Shown here: piece by piece, positions 18,696-29,500 of the stretch
Layout: each line of letters begins with the position of its first letter
Position numbering within the stretch: position 1 is the first letter of the stretch
Assembly (NCBI GenBank): GCA_022925895.1
Contig: JAKSYS010000507.1
Coordinates: 1-46,763, forward strand
Length of the DNA stretch: 46,763 nt
Origin: Fragilaria crotonensis
Lineage: Eukaryota; Bacillariophyta; Fragilariophyceae; Fragilariales; Fragilariaceae
Reading direction: 5' to 3'
Program-made: the position numbers and the translations under genes
Notes under the pieces: generated by a model
Told to the model about the DNA's origin: nothing
What the model saw: the letters and a program-made list of their open reading frames with translations, nothing else
The model's database searches: none

Positions 18696-21600
18696 ATGAT
18701 CGGAACAGTAAGCGTATGGTTTGTGAGCGGGTCTCGTTCGTTTCTCGACTTGTTTGAGGGTCCGAAAGGCACTCCCTTGGTGCTGTGGATGGAGAAGAGC
18801 GGGCGTCGAAAGCCGAAAAATTCCCCATCGAGAGAGTGGTTTGGCGTATCTCATGAAACAGTGGGAGGATTGACCACCGCGAGAGGAGTCTTTGGCCGCG
18901 AGGGACTGGATGATCTAGACGTCCCAATTGATCCGTTACGTCGCGGAATTTCTCACATACTGAAATACTCGATTCGACCGAGGCCGTGCTCCCTCCCGTA
19001 TGCTGGCGATCATTACCTGGTCAACGAACGACTGTCAGTGCGTCATTTGGACAAACCCGTGGTGTACGAGACAAGGTTCTCTAGATCCGGCTGGGGAGTG
19101 CGGAGTATAAATGACGTCGAACTGGCACAGGCTTTTGATTTGCCTCCGTATCTGGAGTGGAACCCAAGGTTTCAGGCGAATCTCGTGCCGATACAGATGT
19201 TTCGCGTGGTGATTGACTCGGTTTTGTCGGAAATTGGTCCAGCCGAACAACCAGTAGGTGGACGGTTGAAGATGACGACCCATACGAACGTCGACACCGA
19301 GAGGAGCTCTACGGCGATTCTGCGCGACCAGGTCTGGCTGACGACACTCCAACGCTGGATGCCGGGTTCGTGGACAAACGTAGTAATCGCCGATAGAGCG
19401 GCCAAGGACGATGACGCCGCTGTAGATCATTATCCGTGGAATCAACGCATTTCGCTGGTGTTGACGGCGGCTACCCAGGAGTCCATTATCGGATTCGAGT
19501 TATTAGGCCTTCGGCGATGGCGGTGCCAACTGCGAAGATCGTTTCTCAGCTACTTGACTCGGATCTATGGCGACGGATGGGCTCTCGTATACGCACGATT
19601 CTCGCGCGAACGGAGGAAGCGGGAGGCGGTTGTGATACCACCCATCGGTGCTCCAGCGAAGCGTCAGCGTACGTCTGGGAGGAGTAGGGTGATTTTACAT
19701 CACGATGAGGGGGGTAAAGGCGTGATCAGCTCAGAATTAGGACGCCAACTGGTGATTGACGTCAAGTGTGGATTTCGCATCCTGGCCCAGGTCATGCAGA
19801 GTTCGTGGTGGGATTGGTCTTTCGGGTCCAGCCTGTTTTTCTGGCGGTGGAACGGAAGGGAGCAGGTTCATGCGGCGAGGGACGGAATACCAGTGTTCGT
19901 GTCGTCGGCTTTGCCGAAGAAGCGACGACAGCAGGGACCGCGGATGACTGCGGATCAGCAGGTTCTGGTAGCGGAAAAACTGGACGGCATGGTACGACGA
20001 GCTTACCTGGAGGAAGGTTACGTGTCCAACACAGTGCATTTCTTTGCTGTGCCGAAAGGCGACTCAGATATCCGAGTGGTGTTCGACGGAACGTCAAGCG
20101 GCCTGAATGAGACTCTTTGGGCTCCAAATTTTTATCTCCCATCGGCAAAGTCAGCTGCGATGTCGATGGGTTTTTCCACGTGGATGGCTGACATGGATTT
20201 TGGAGAAATGTTCCACAACTTTCAAATGGACCCAAGGATTTGGCCGTTCTCGGGGGTCGAATTGGGCACGTTGGCCGCAAGAATGGCGACTGTGGAGTCG
20301 GGGCGATCTCGACCCACACTGCTGCGGTGGACTCGACTGTTCATGGGGATGCGTCCCAGCCCATACAACGCTGTAAGACATTACTACTGGGGTGAGGAGT
20401 TCGCTCGGGGAAATCCCTCTAGAACCGGCAATCCAATGGGATACGACCGTGTCAGGTTGAATCTCCCGGGGATGAACGAATATGACCCCTCACTTCCGAA
20501 AGTCATAAAGTGGAGAGACGAAGGACCAAACGGGCTCAAGGGTCAGGTGGCAGGCGATGTTGTCACATTCGTCGATGACGTCCGGGTCACAGGATATTCC
20601 AAGGAAAACTGTTGGGATGTCTACCGCCAGTTTGCGAGTCGGGTCCAGTTCTTAGGGATGCAAAACGCCCCTCGTAAGTTTCGACCCCCGTCACAGACGG
20701 ATGCAGGAGCGTGGACGGGTACCATTTTTAAGGTTGGAAGTGACTTCATCACAAAATCGGTCGCTCAGGAAAAATGGGACAAGGGAAAGGGCTTGGTGAC
20801 AGCCGCGCGGGCCAAGATTCAAGCTGCGGAGAATGGCCGACCTTGGCTTGATCGTCGTGCGCTGGAAAAGGAAGTCGGCTTCCTCAATCACCTGTCCATG
20901 ACATTTGAAACAATGATTCCCTTCTTGAAGGGTTTCTATTTGACTTTGAACTCGTGGCGCGATGGCCGCGATGACCAGGACTGGAAGGTCTCTCCAAAAC
21001 GCTGGAGATCCATTCTCTTCGAGCGAGTGGCCAACGGGCTGTTGTCGGAATCCGAGCTAGACTTGGCATTGGATTCTAGCACCCCCGCCGATGCGCCCGT
21101 GAGGGTGAAGGCGAGCCCAGGTCTCAAGGAGGACGTGGAAGCACTACATTTCATGTTCGAACCGGCAGCAGTCCCGGAAGTTAGCATTCGATCCAATTCC
21201 ATCTGGACAATCGTGTACGGGTTCGGCGACGCCTCGGGATCCGGGTTGGGAGCAACGTTCACCTGCGGAGGCGGGTTCAACTTTCGGATCGGGGTTTGGG
21301 GTTCTGCGGAGGACCCCGAGTCGTCAAACTGGAAGGAATTCACAAACATAGTTGAGTCCTTAGAGGACGAAGCTCACGCCGGGAATTTGTCCAACGCCGA
21401 GGTATACATGTTCACCGATAACTCGACGGTGGAGTCTTGCGCCTCGCGAGGATCTTCCTCCTCAAAGAAGCTGCTGAACTTGATCATTCGGCTACACGGT
21501 CTCATGACTCGCAGCGGGATCAAGATTCACATTTTTCATGTAGCGGGCACGAGAATGATAGCTCAAGGGACCGATGGTGTGTCAAGAGGATATCTGGGCC

Positions 21601-22244
21601 AGGGAGTGATGGCGGGGGAGTCTATGGTAGCCCACATCCCGGTCCACCTTTCGGCGGTTGAACGTTCTCCACTGAATCTTGTGCCCTGGATTCGGAGCTG
21701 GAGTGGGGATGACGCCTGCCTTCTCGACGAAGGAGGGTGGTTCGAAGCAGGGCACGACATCGAGGGTTGGCGGATGGACGACGACGGTTTTGAGAGACCA
21801 TTACTGACAGGCGTTCGGCGAACGTTCATTTGGTCCCCACCTCCGTTGGCAGCAGAAGTGGCCATCGCCGAACTAAGAAAGGCTCGAATCAAGCGGCAGA
21901 GTTCATGTCATGTTTTTGTGTGTCCGAGGCTGTGCACCACTCAATGGGCGAAACAGCTTTATCGAGCCGCCGACTTCGTGTTTGAGGTTCCCGTAGGATT
22001 CTCGTGCTGGCCGACCACAATGCATGAACCTTTGCTAATCGGTGTTCTCTTCCCTTTCCTCAGCGTCCGACCTTGGCAAATCAAAGGGACAGCCAAGATG
22101 TTCGCAGTGGGAAGGGAGTTGCGTGGCCTGCTCAAAGACAACGAGGTGGAGTCGGGGCGTGTTCTGCGCAAACTTTGGAAACTCAGTGTCGACGCCCAAT
22201 CCATGCCAGAGCACATGGTGCGGCAGTTGTTATGCTTCGGATGA
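18696..22244 (+). CDS. Retroelement polyprotein: reverse transcriptase and RNase H
   Basis: The open frame extends from just after the TGA at 18617 to the stop at 22244; the first ATG is at 18696, giving about 1180 residues. Numbered from 18627, the RT domain spans about 450-700, with VHFFAVPKGDSDIRVVFDG as early RT motifs, MDFGEMFHNFQM for the first catalytic aspartate, LFMGMRPSPYNA, and the FVDD box at 648-651 in place of YxDD. RNase H follows with D868 (YGFGDASGSG), a glutamate in the WKEFTNIVESLEDE segment, D931 (MFTDNS) and D983 (GTDGVSR). The first 400 or so residues are unassigned and could include a Gag-like part. The last 200 nt overlap the recombinase frame in a different register. 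The reading frame is intact, suggesting a fairly young copy. Confidence 0.85.
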   Translation: MIGTVSVWFVSGSRSFLDLFEGPKGTPLVLWMEKSGRRKPKNSPSREWFGVSHETVGGLTTARGVFGREGLDDLDVPIDPLRRGISHILKYSIRPRPCSLPYAGDHYLVNERLSVRHLDKPVVYETRFSRSGWGVRSINDVELAQAFDLPPYLEWNPRFQANLVPIQMFRVVIDSVLSEIGPAEQPVGGRLKMTTHTNVDTERSSTAILRDQVWLTTLQRWMPGSWTNVVIADRAAKDDDAAVDHYPWNQRISLVLTAATQESIIGFELLGLRRWRCQLRRSFLSYLTRIYGDGWALVYARFSRERRKREAVVIPPIGAPAKRQRTSGRSRVILHHDEGGKGVISSELGRQLVIDVKCGFRILAQVMQSSWWDWSFGSSLFFWRWNGREQVHAARDGIPVFVSSALPKKRRQQGPRMTADQQVLVAEKLDGMVRRAYLEEGYVSNTVHFFAVPKGDSDIRVVFDGTSSGLNETLWAPNFYLPSAKSAAMSMGFSTWMADMDFGEMFHNFQMDPRIWPFSGVELGTLAARMATVESGRSRPTLLRWTRLFMGMRPSPYNAVRHYYWGEEFARGNPSRTGNPMGYDRVRLNLPGMNEYDPSLPKVIKWRDEGPNGLKGQVAGDVVTFVDDVRVTGYSKENCWDVYRQFASRVQFLGMQNAPRKFRPPSQTDAGAWTGTIFKVGSDFITKSVAQEKWDKGKGLVTAARAKIQAAENGRPWLDRRALEKEVGFLNHLSMTFETMIPFLKGFYLTLNSWRDGRDDQDWKVSPKRWRSILFERVANGLLSESELDLALDSSTPADAPVRVKASPGLKEDVEALHFMFEPAAVPEVSIRSNSIWTIVYGFGDASGSGLGATFTCGGGFNFRIGVWGSAEDPESSNWKEFTNIVESLEDEAHAGNLSNAEVYMFTDNSTVESCASRGSSSSKKLLNLIIRLHGLMTRSGIKIHIFHVAGTRMIAQGTDGVSRGYLGQGVMAGESMVAHIPVHLSAVERSPLNLVPWIRSWSGDDACLLDEGGWFEAGHDIEGWRMDDDGFERPLLTGVRRTFIWSPPPLAAEVAIAELRKARIKRQSSCHVFVCPRLCTTQWAKQLYRAADFVFEVPVGFSCWPTTMHEPLLIGVLFPFLSVRPWQIKGTAKMFAVGRELRGLLKDNEVESGRVLRKLWKLSVDAQSMPEHMVRQLLCFG

Positions 22245-23613
22245 CTCCATAGACTTCTTCATTGCGACGGGAGACTTGCCACGGGTGGCGGAGGACGATG
22301 AGGACAGGTTGCTGTCTGGTTGGATCCCAAGACGAACGGACGTCGGAAGGTTTACGACGGCTAGGGACGGAGACGATCTGATGGTGTCTTTCGAGTGCGA
22401 CTTTTGCGTCTTCGGAAAGCTTTTTCATCGCGCCCCTGAGGAAGGAGAAGAGAAGGATTTGTTTGCGTTAAGGTGCATTCGGAGGATCAACCTCGACGCG
22501 TTCTGGAGTAGGGCAAGGTCCACGGTGGAGGCAAACTCGGCCAAGGTCCGGGAGGGACTGAAGATCTCCAACAGATTGGGTCTTACCGGGCCTTATCTGA
22601 GTCCCGGACCCCTTCCTCGCCATGATCATTGCGGTTATGAGGTCGCGCTTCAGATTGTGGTTTCGTCTCTCGAACCGGGGCGTTACTCCAACAGTCATAA
22701 ACAATGGGACACAGTCCGCCGGTTTCGGTCTTGTTTCTCAAACCAAGTAAGATCGGCACGTGATGCAAACTTCACTCCCCTTGTCTTGGCAGACAGCAAG
22801 GGATCAGGTTTTCAGCGGTTAGCTGTTGACCCTTGCGGTTCGTTATGGTTCCAGCGTTTCATGTTAGGGTGCAGCAAGAGAATGGGGCAGGATTGGAGGC
22901 CAAACCAGGCCATTGGGATCCGGATCATGCACCTCTTGCTCGAGCGTGTCGAGGAAAGAGCCCGGCTGGCTGATGAAGTCGAGGATCGTCATAAATGGGT
23001 AATGGCCGGGGCATATTTCTGCGTCTGTTTTGTGCTTTCGTTGCGGAGCCCAGAAGGTCTCATGGCCGACCTTGAGGGACTTCTCCATCATTATGACCCC
23101 GAGTCAAACGAAGTAATCGTTCCTCTTCTGGGAAGGTTCAAGGGAGAACATCATGCAAAGCAACATCTCCTCATCTCGTGTGCGACAACGGGCTCGGGTA
23201 TCCGTGTTAAGATATGGATAGCTCGAGCTATCGCGGTTCATAAGGCTTGCGGGCGATCTGTGGGACCAGTGTTTGTGAATTCAAAGGGATATCAATCCAC
23301 GACGTCCGACATGAACGACTTGTTCCTCGATGTGTTGGTGGAGATCCACGAGGAGGATCCAAGATTGTTTGGACCCGACATCGAGGGCGCCGGCGATATA
23401 CCAGATAAGTTCAACGTGTTTAGGTCTTTCCGACGGGGTTCGGAATCAAGAGCTGTGGCTATGAGGGTGGCCGAGGCAGACCGCTACGTGGTGAATCGCT
23501 GGAAAAGAAAGGAGTCGGCTGGAACAGGGAGGGTAGCTCATGCCATAGACCAACACTACGTTGATGTGAACATGGTGAAGGAGTCCTTCCTGAGATACAC
23601 GAGTGCGATGTGA
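22042..23613 (+). CDS. Retroelement tyrosine recombinase
   Basis: This frame is +1 relative to the RT frame and overlaps its last 203 nt, so the true start is unclear: the portion before about 22245 may be overlap only, and the first clear in-frame ATG after the overlap is at 22381. A frameshift or a spliced or re-initiated product is possible. The C-terminal third has the tyrosine recombinase pattern: Arg335 in LSLRSPEGL, the box II segment FRSFRRGSESRA (Arg464/Arg465) and a terminal Tyr506 in IDQHYVDVN. The family box II is usually HSxRRG; here the histidine place reads Arg461. In DIRS-order elements this enzyme recombines the circular cDNA into the genome. It is followed after about 200 bp by repeat B1. 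RT plus recombinase plus split repeats makes the assignment firm. Confidence 0.8.
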   Translation: MFSSLSSASDLGKSKGQPRCSQWEGSCVACSKTTRWSRGVFCANFGNSVSTPNPCQSTWCGSCYASDDSIDFFIATGDLPRVAEDDEDRLLSGWIPRRTDVGRFTTARDGDDLMVSFECDFCVFGKLFHRAPEEGEEKDLFALRCIRRINLDAFWSRARSTVEANSAKVREGLKISNRLGLTGPYLSPGPLPRHDHCGYEVALQIVVSSLEPGRYSNSHKQWDTVRRFRSCFSNQVRSARDANFTPLVLADSKGSGFQRLAVDPCGSLWFQRFMLGCSKRMGQDWRPNQAIGIRIMHLLLERVEERARLADEVEDRHKWVMAGAYFCVCFVLSLRSPEGLMADLEGLLHHYDPESNEVIVPLLGRFKGEHHAKQHLLISCATTGSGIRVKIWIARAIAVHKACGRSVGPVFVNSKGYQSTTSDMNDLFLDVLVEIHEEDPRLFGPDIEGAGDIPDKFNVFRSFRRGSESRAVAMRVAEADRYVVNRWKRKESAGTGRVAHAIDQHYVDVNMVKESFLRYTSAM

Positions 23614-23810
23614 TACGAACGACAAGAGAGATGATGAATGAATCAAGCGCCGATGCTCGTTTCGTTCATTGCTTGCCGGAAGAATCGGGTAACCTCCTTC
23701 ACATTCTGGAGAAAGAACAATTGAAGGAATGTTTCGGGATGTCGATCACTGAGCATGTATCAAAGGCAATTCCTCGCAGCAATGCGAGGTCAGGGTGGAT
23801 CTCTGTGGTG

Positions 23811-24308
23811 GGGGGTTAGACTTCAAGAAGAAGGACAGAACGAAGGCTCGTTAAGTCCCGCTTCTGAATCGTGTCAATCTTTTCGAGATCGATCCAGGGA
23901 ATTCCGAGATGAAGGAATTGCACCTCGAACAGGCATATCTTCTCTGTCGCTTCCGTCTCGTTGCTCGATGACTTTGCTCCGACAAAGGAACGGAATCGCC
24001 AGACTAAAGAAGAACAGCCCTTTCAAGATCTGAATGACCCGAGTCGCGAAGCCATGCAAAGATGCATGACCTGAGGAGGTTTGGTACCGTACACTGGCAG
24101 TTGTGTACTGTTCCCCCATTACGCGGGCATCTTCACACTACCTATGTGGTGATGCTTGTGAGACATCCTATGACACTCGAGGTGTTTTCGTTGTCAGGCC
24201 CAGTCTGAACATGAGAATTGCCGAGAGCAGTTTAGTTTCAATTAAATTCCGGAAGACTAGAAAGTTAACTGTGTTTCGAAAACGTGTCCTGCATTTTAAC
24301 GGTAATCC
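23811..24308 (+). repeat. Split direct repeat B1
   Basis: About 498 bp, beginning GGGGGTTAGACTTCAAGAAG and ending TTTTAACGGTAATCC. It recurs at 24776-25273 (B2) and 25733-26227 (B3). Open frames on its minus strand appear three times only because the DNA is repeated; they have no recognisable features. Confidence 0.85.
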
Positions 24309-25273
24309 TTTGCGTACCCCAAGGTCAAGAGGGATGACAGTTAAATAGTAACGGACTCGGCTTGGTAACTATCAGGAAATCTTTCTCTTCTTCCGCCGTT
24401 TACTGTTACTGACTCGAATGTTACCGTTGACAGATGCTGTTCATCCATTTTGAATTCACGAATGAATTCATCACAATCGACAAGGAAGAACATTCGAGTT
24501 TACCTGTTGGGCACAGACCGCTTTCAACAGGTTGACTACTGGTCACCACCAGATACTCGAACACTCAAGAGCCATGTTCGGATTTGGGTTTACTCCCAAA
24601 CCGGTTACTCAGCGAGGTTCGTTTGGACTGATTACTTCAGTCACTCTTCGAAGAATCATCGATTGTCATCCTCGGACCGTACATCCAGGGCCTGACGTCG
24701 TTTATTGTTCCAAGCAGTTTCTTTTTCCCCACCCACCATCCCTTTTCTTTCCCGGGTCGTTATTTCTCACTTCCCGGGGGGTTAGACTTCAAGAAGAAGG
24801 ACAGAACGAAGGCTCGTTAAGTCCCGCTTCTGAATCGTGTCAATCTTTTCGAGATCGATCCAGGGAATTCCGAGATGAAGGAATTGCACCTCGAACAGGC
24901 ATATCTTCTCTGTCGCTTCCGTCTCGTTGCTCGATGACTTTGCTCCGACAAAGGAACGGAATCGCCAGACTAAAGAAGAACAGCCCTTTCAAGATCTGAA
25001 TGACCCGAGTCGCGAAGCCATGCAAAGATGCATGACCTGAGGAGGTTTGGTACCGTACACTGGCAGTTGTGTACTGTTCCCCCATTACGCGGGCATCTTC
25101 ACACTACCTATGTGGTGATGCTTGTGAGACATCCTATGACACTCGAGGTGTTTTCGTTGTCAGGCCCAGTCTGAACATGAGAATTGCCGAGAGCAGTTTA
25201 GTTTCAATTAAATTCGGAAGACTAGAAAGTTAACTGTGTTTCGAAAACGTGTCCTGCATTTTAACGGTAATCC
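24307..25273 (+). repeat. A2-spacer-B2 unit
   Basis: A2 (24307-24710) is joined to B2 (24776-25273) by a 65-bp spacer rich in C and T (CCCCACCCACCATCCCTTTT) that is absent between A1 and the coding region and before B1. Together with B1 upstream, this completes the B1-A2-B2 end of a split-repeat element. Confidence 0.85.
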
Positions 25274-26227
25274 TTTGCGTACCCAAGGTCAAGAGGATGA
25301 CAGTTAAATAGTAACGGACTTCGGCTTGTAACTATCAGGAATCTTTCTTCTTCCGCCGTTTACTGTTACTGACTCGAATGTTACCGTTGACAGATGCTGT
25401 TCATCCATTTTGAATTCACGAATGAATTCATCACAATCGACAAGGAAGAACATTCGAGTTTACCTGTTGGGCACAGACCGCTTTCAACAGGTTGACTACT
25501 GGTCACCACCAGATACTCGAACACTCAAGAGCCATGTTCGGATTTGGGTTTACTCCCAAACCGGTTACTCAGCGAGGTTCGTTTGGACTGATTACTTCAG
25601 TCACTCTTCGAAGAATCATCGATTGTCATCCTCGACCGTACATCCAGGGCCTGACGTCGTTTATTGTTCCAAGCAGTTTCTTTTTCCCACCCACCATCCC
25701 TTTTCTTTCCGGGTCGTTATTTCTCACTTCCCGGGGTTAGACTTCAAGAAGAAGGACAGAACGAAGGCTCGTTAAGTCCCGCTTCTGAATCGTGTCAATC
25801 TTTCGAGATCGATCCAGGGAATTCCGAGATGAAGGAATTGCACCTCGAACAGCATATCTTCTCTGTCGCTTCCGTCTCGTTGCTCGATGACTTTGCTCCG
25901 ACAAAGGAACGGAATCGCCAGACTAAAGAAGAACAGCCCTTTCAAGATCTGAATGACCCGAGTCGCGAAGCCATGCAAAGATGCATGACCTGAGGAGGTT
26001 TGGTACCGTACACTGGCAGTTGTGTACTGTTCCCCCATTACGCGGGCATCTTCACACTACCTATGTGGTGATGCTTGTGAGACATCCTATGACACTCGAG
26101 GTGTTTTCGTTGTCAGGCCCAGTCTGAACATGAGAATTGCCGAGAGCAGTTTAGTTTCAATTAAATTCCGGAAGACTAGAAAGTTAACTGTGTTTCGAAA
26201 ACGTGTCCTGCATTTTAACGGTAATCC
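25272..26227 (+). repeat. Extra A3-spacer-B3 unit
   Basis: This is a second tandem copy of the A-spacer-B unit, not expected in a canonical element. It differs from the previous unit almost only by one-base losses or gains in short homopolymers (for example ACCCC to ACCC, GAGGGA to GAGGA, GGTAAC to GTAAC, AACAGG to AACAG). The right boundary, TAATCC then GAAATTTTC, marks the end of the whole element. Confidence 0.8.
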
Positions 26228-26276
26228 GAAATTTTCAATGGAATCTTTGATATCGATTCTGATTTTTTCCTTGGAC

Positions 26277-26536
26277 CTTCTTAAATCTTCTTAAGTAATT
26301 TCCGACCTTCTTAAACTTTCTTAAGATATTTTCGATCTTCTTAATTCTTCTTAAACTTTCTTAAGATATTTTCCATCTTCTTAATTCTTCTTAAACTTTC
26401 TTAAGATATTTTTGATCTTCTTAATTCTTCTTAAACTTTCTTAAGACATTTTCAGTCTTCTTAATTCTTCTTAAACTTTCTTAAGACATTTTCAGTCTTC
26501 TTAATTCTACTTAAACGTTCTCAAGACATTTTCAGT
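26277..26536. repeat. Minisatellite, 40-bp unit of CTTCTTAA words
   Basis: Two 30-bp and five 40-bp units run head to tail. The 40-bp unit consists of four 10-bp phrases, CTTCTTAATT, CTTCTTAAAC, TTTCTTAAGA and a variable TATTTTCGAT. Units near the right end carry more changes. It begins about 50 bp after the retrotransposon ends. Confidence 0.9.
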
Positions 26537-29500
26537 CTTGATATCTCCCATGGCATTTGTCAATCTCCTGAAATCTTCAGTGACACAACCGGTTCGCAGT
26601 TTGCAAGGTAGAAAAGGCTGGAACGAACCGTACGTACGCCCTTTCTGTGACTGACTGCACAGTACCAGCAATCTTCATCCTCATCGCGTATGGAACAGTA
26701 CAAGAGTGTTCACAATTCATACAGGAGCACGGCGTTACGCCAGTGCTTTGTAGGCAAAGCACGACATTTATTACCTACACGAAGCGCAAGTACAGCAGTG
26801 CGTGTTTTTATGTACTGTACAGAGTGGGTTGGAGAATATGGTCCTACTTACACGTGTACTGCAGCACGTAGTGCTTGCACTTTTTCTCATTCTCACTTTT
26901 GATACCACTTAAAATACCACCCCGTGCGTAGAGTGTGGTGAATTTTAAAACTACGCGTGTGCGCAAGTACTATGAAACTGCTAGTTAGTACTCCCCTCTA
27001 CTACTAGTAGTAGCTATGATACTAGAGTCGTAGCCGCAATTACTCCTATTAGAATAGTTCTTTATTTACCCCTCCTTTTAACTCGATGCCCTTCCTCAGC
27101 TTTTTGCAGGATTATGAATTATTTGTTTATTTACATTACATTCTAAGTCATAATCAATCAAAGGTGAGAGCCAGTTAAGCATTTCACTTAAGATAACAAG
27201 AATTTCCCTGCACATTCCACACAATACATTTAATTGTTAAGACACTACCCTATTATGCTTTCCTGGTAGACCTCACACCACTATGGTCTTCATTTTTCAC
27301 ATACCTGAGAAATCTAACACCAATCTGGTGTTTATGTTTCATACATGTTTTCAAAGCTCAATCATGTTTGAGGCAACCTCCTGCCTACCAAGAACCAGCC
27401 AGTGTTCAAACAAAAGAGGATTCCAGAATCATCATACTTACCAGCAGATATTCTCTTGAAAATGACTGTTTTGATGAGGGTTTCCTTTATGGTAATTTCA
27501 CCTGCAGCCCTCCACCCATCTCCTGCTGATTTGTTCTGTGTGAAAATATCACCTGATCCTATTAAGTTCTGTCGATTGTGTGCCTGCTCCTTCTCAATTA
27601 GGTGTGTGGATACTTTCAGATTTTTAGATTTTTTTAATGTGTTTCTCTGAGACTAATGCAAATGTCAGTGAGCCATTCCTGTGGTGCATTGATTTGGAGC
27701 CATGCTACAGCAATTCACCATAACAACATGCAAATCATGTTGGCTCAGGTACATTGCTGGTCCCACCAGTACCTAAAAAACATGTTATTGTGTGCCTCCT
27801 GCTCTCTGTTGAATTGCAGCACCAGCGGATATACGCTTATGAAATATTTGGTTGTATTGTCATCAGTGCCTCTGAGTTCCATCAATAGCCTCACCACTTT
27901 CACACAACCTTTGTGAATCCAGCATCTTGAGCCTAATAATCATGATTTCCACACATAACCCCTTAAAACAATCCTTGATGCTGTGTGTTGCTTGCTGGCA
28001 TACAGATACTGGTCCGACTACCTAAAAACTATTTTGTACTTGTATGTTCTCTCTGTTAAGGAGCAGGGGATATGTGCTCCTAAAACATATGGTTGCAGTA
28101 TAAGTGTCTCTGAGTTGCCTTTGTTAATCCAGCCACCATATGGGTGTATGAAATTCATGCCTTCCACATGTTTTACCAAAAGAGTAGTCCTTCTTGTTTG
28201 TGACAAGTCCAGACATAATCATAGTTGATTTTTAATGCAAAAGGCCATGCAGGTTTGAAGTTGGAAGTACCTGGTAGTTAGTTTTGAAGTGTAGTAGACA
28301 TGATAGCTGACAGTGAGATCAGGAAAATTCTCTGGAGTACTGAATACTACTTGCAAGCGGTATTGGAGTATTGTGGAGTGGGCACTGAAGTACTCACTAC
28401 TACTAGAGCACCTGGTAAAGGAGAACTCATGAAGAAGAGGGATCATCCTTGTGGAAGTGGTAGAGTGGTGGTGTTTTGATATAAGGTAGTAAATGACGGG
28501 AAAATACCACCACTTTTGGTACCACCAAGTGGTATAGAATATCTAAAAAAACCACATCAAATTGATGATAGTCACTAACTTTACAACCTTCCTTATAGCT
28601 AGTCCTTAGTTAATCGATACCACTACGGTGTTATTTCGTGAATAATTCTTTTATTTAGTAATGAATCTCATCGTATTAAACTTCTTGTCATTGAATGGAA
28701 CTTCAGTACTGAAGTACTTATTTAGCAGCAGGCACTCCAATACAAAGGCTTCACAAAACCACTTGTCACCCAAGAAGAAGTTCCAGGTTTAACAACCAGG
28801 TGATATAATTGAAAAAGCACTTGAAAAACCAGTGAAAATGCCAGTTGGATTGACTACCGGCAGCCAGTATGAAACATCAGTGTGGTTGTCAAGTACTGAA
28901 AACCCCTTAAATAGTTTCGTGTTTGTTCGTTTCACTACTCTGAAACTACTAGGGGAAGGGACTAGAAGATTGACAAAGAAATATGATGCCAAGGATACAA
29001 AATACTTTAATAGATCCAGCATTGCCTTGTTGCTCTTTTGGGCTTAATTGCAACAGTTCAAGTTCCTTGTTCACCATGTTTCCAGAAAAATGATGGTTGA
29101 AAAGGTAAAGATAGTTGAACACAAGCTGTAAACTGAGTGAAATGAGCAATCTTAAACTGCAGTTGCAGTTTGCTATGATGTATCTGATCATCACATAGTA
29201 GTACCGGTTCAGCGGCAGCTCAACGTACTTGAAATAATTGTGTGAGCTTGCAAGCGCCGATAACCAAAAAGCACCCCTCAGTTGAATGAAGCATTCATTT
29301 TCAGACACAAATTTGGTTCATTATGAGCAACATAATCTCCAGGGTCTCTTGCATCCAATGTGAACTCCAAACTGCAAATCAGACATGAGCCATTCACTTG
29401 CTTGTCATGCAAGTGGTGAAGTCATGGGACAGCATATTTGTCAATTTTGGTGTTGTTGTTAAATGTGAACTGTTTGACAAGATATAAGAATTGTACATAT

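Larger units (their letters stand above)
18229..26227 (+). mobile_element. Tyrosine-recombinase retrotransposon (Ngaro/PAT-type split repeats)
   Basis: The element encodes reverse transcriptase with RNase H and a tyrosine recombinase and has no ordinary LTRs. Its repeats are ordered A1 (18229-18632), coding region, B1 (23811-24308), A2 (24307-24710), spacer, B2 (24776-25273), then an additional A3 (25272-25669), spacer, B3 (25733-26227). A1-ORFs-B1-A2-B2 is the split-direct-repeat layout known for PAT and Ngaro elements of the DIRS order, which integrate through a circular intermediate by site-specific recombination rather than by a DDE integrase. Each junction carries CC: TACT-CC-TTTGCG at the left edge, TAAT-CC-TTTGCG inside and TAAT-CC-GAAAT at the right edge, as expected if a short core is shared by donor and target. 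There is no target duplication of the LTR kind. Confidence 0.85.

Noticed and set aside
23874-26038. An 81-codon minus-strand frame present three times
   Set aside because: Its conservation follows from the repeated B segment itself; no domain and no start or splice support.
26277-26536. CRISPR-like array
   Set aside because: The repeats are contiguous 40-bp units without unique spacers, in eukaryotic DNA.
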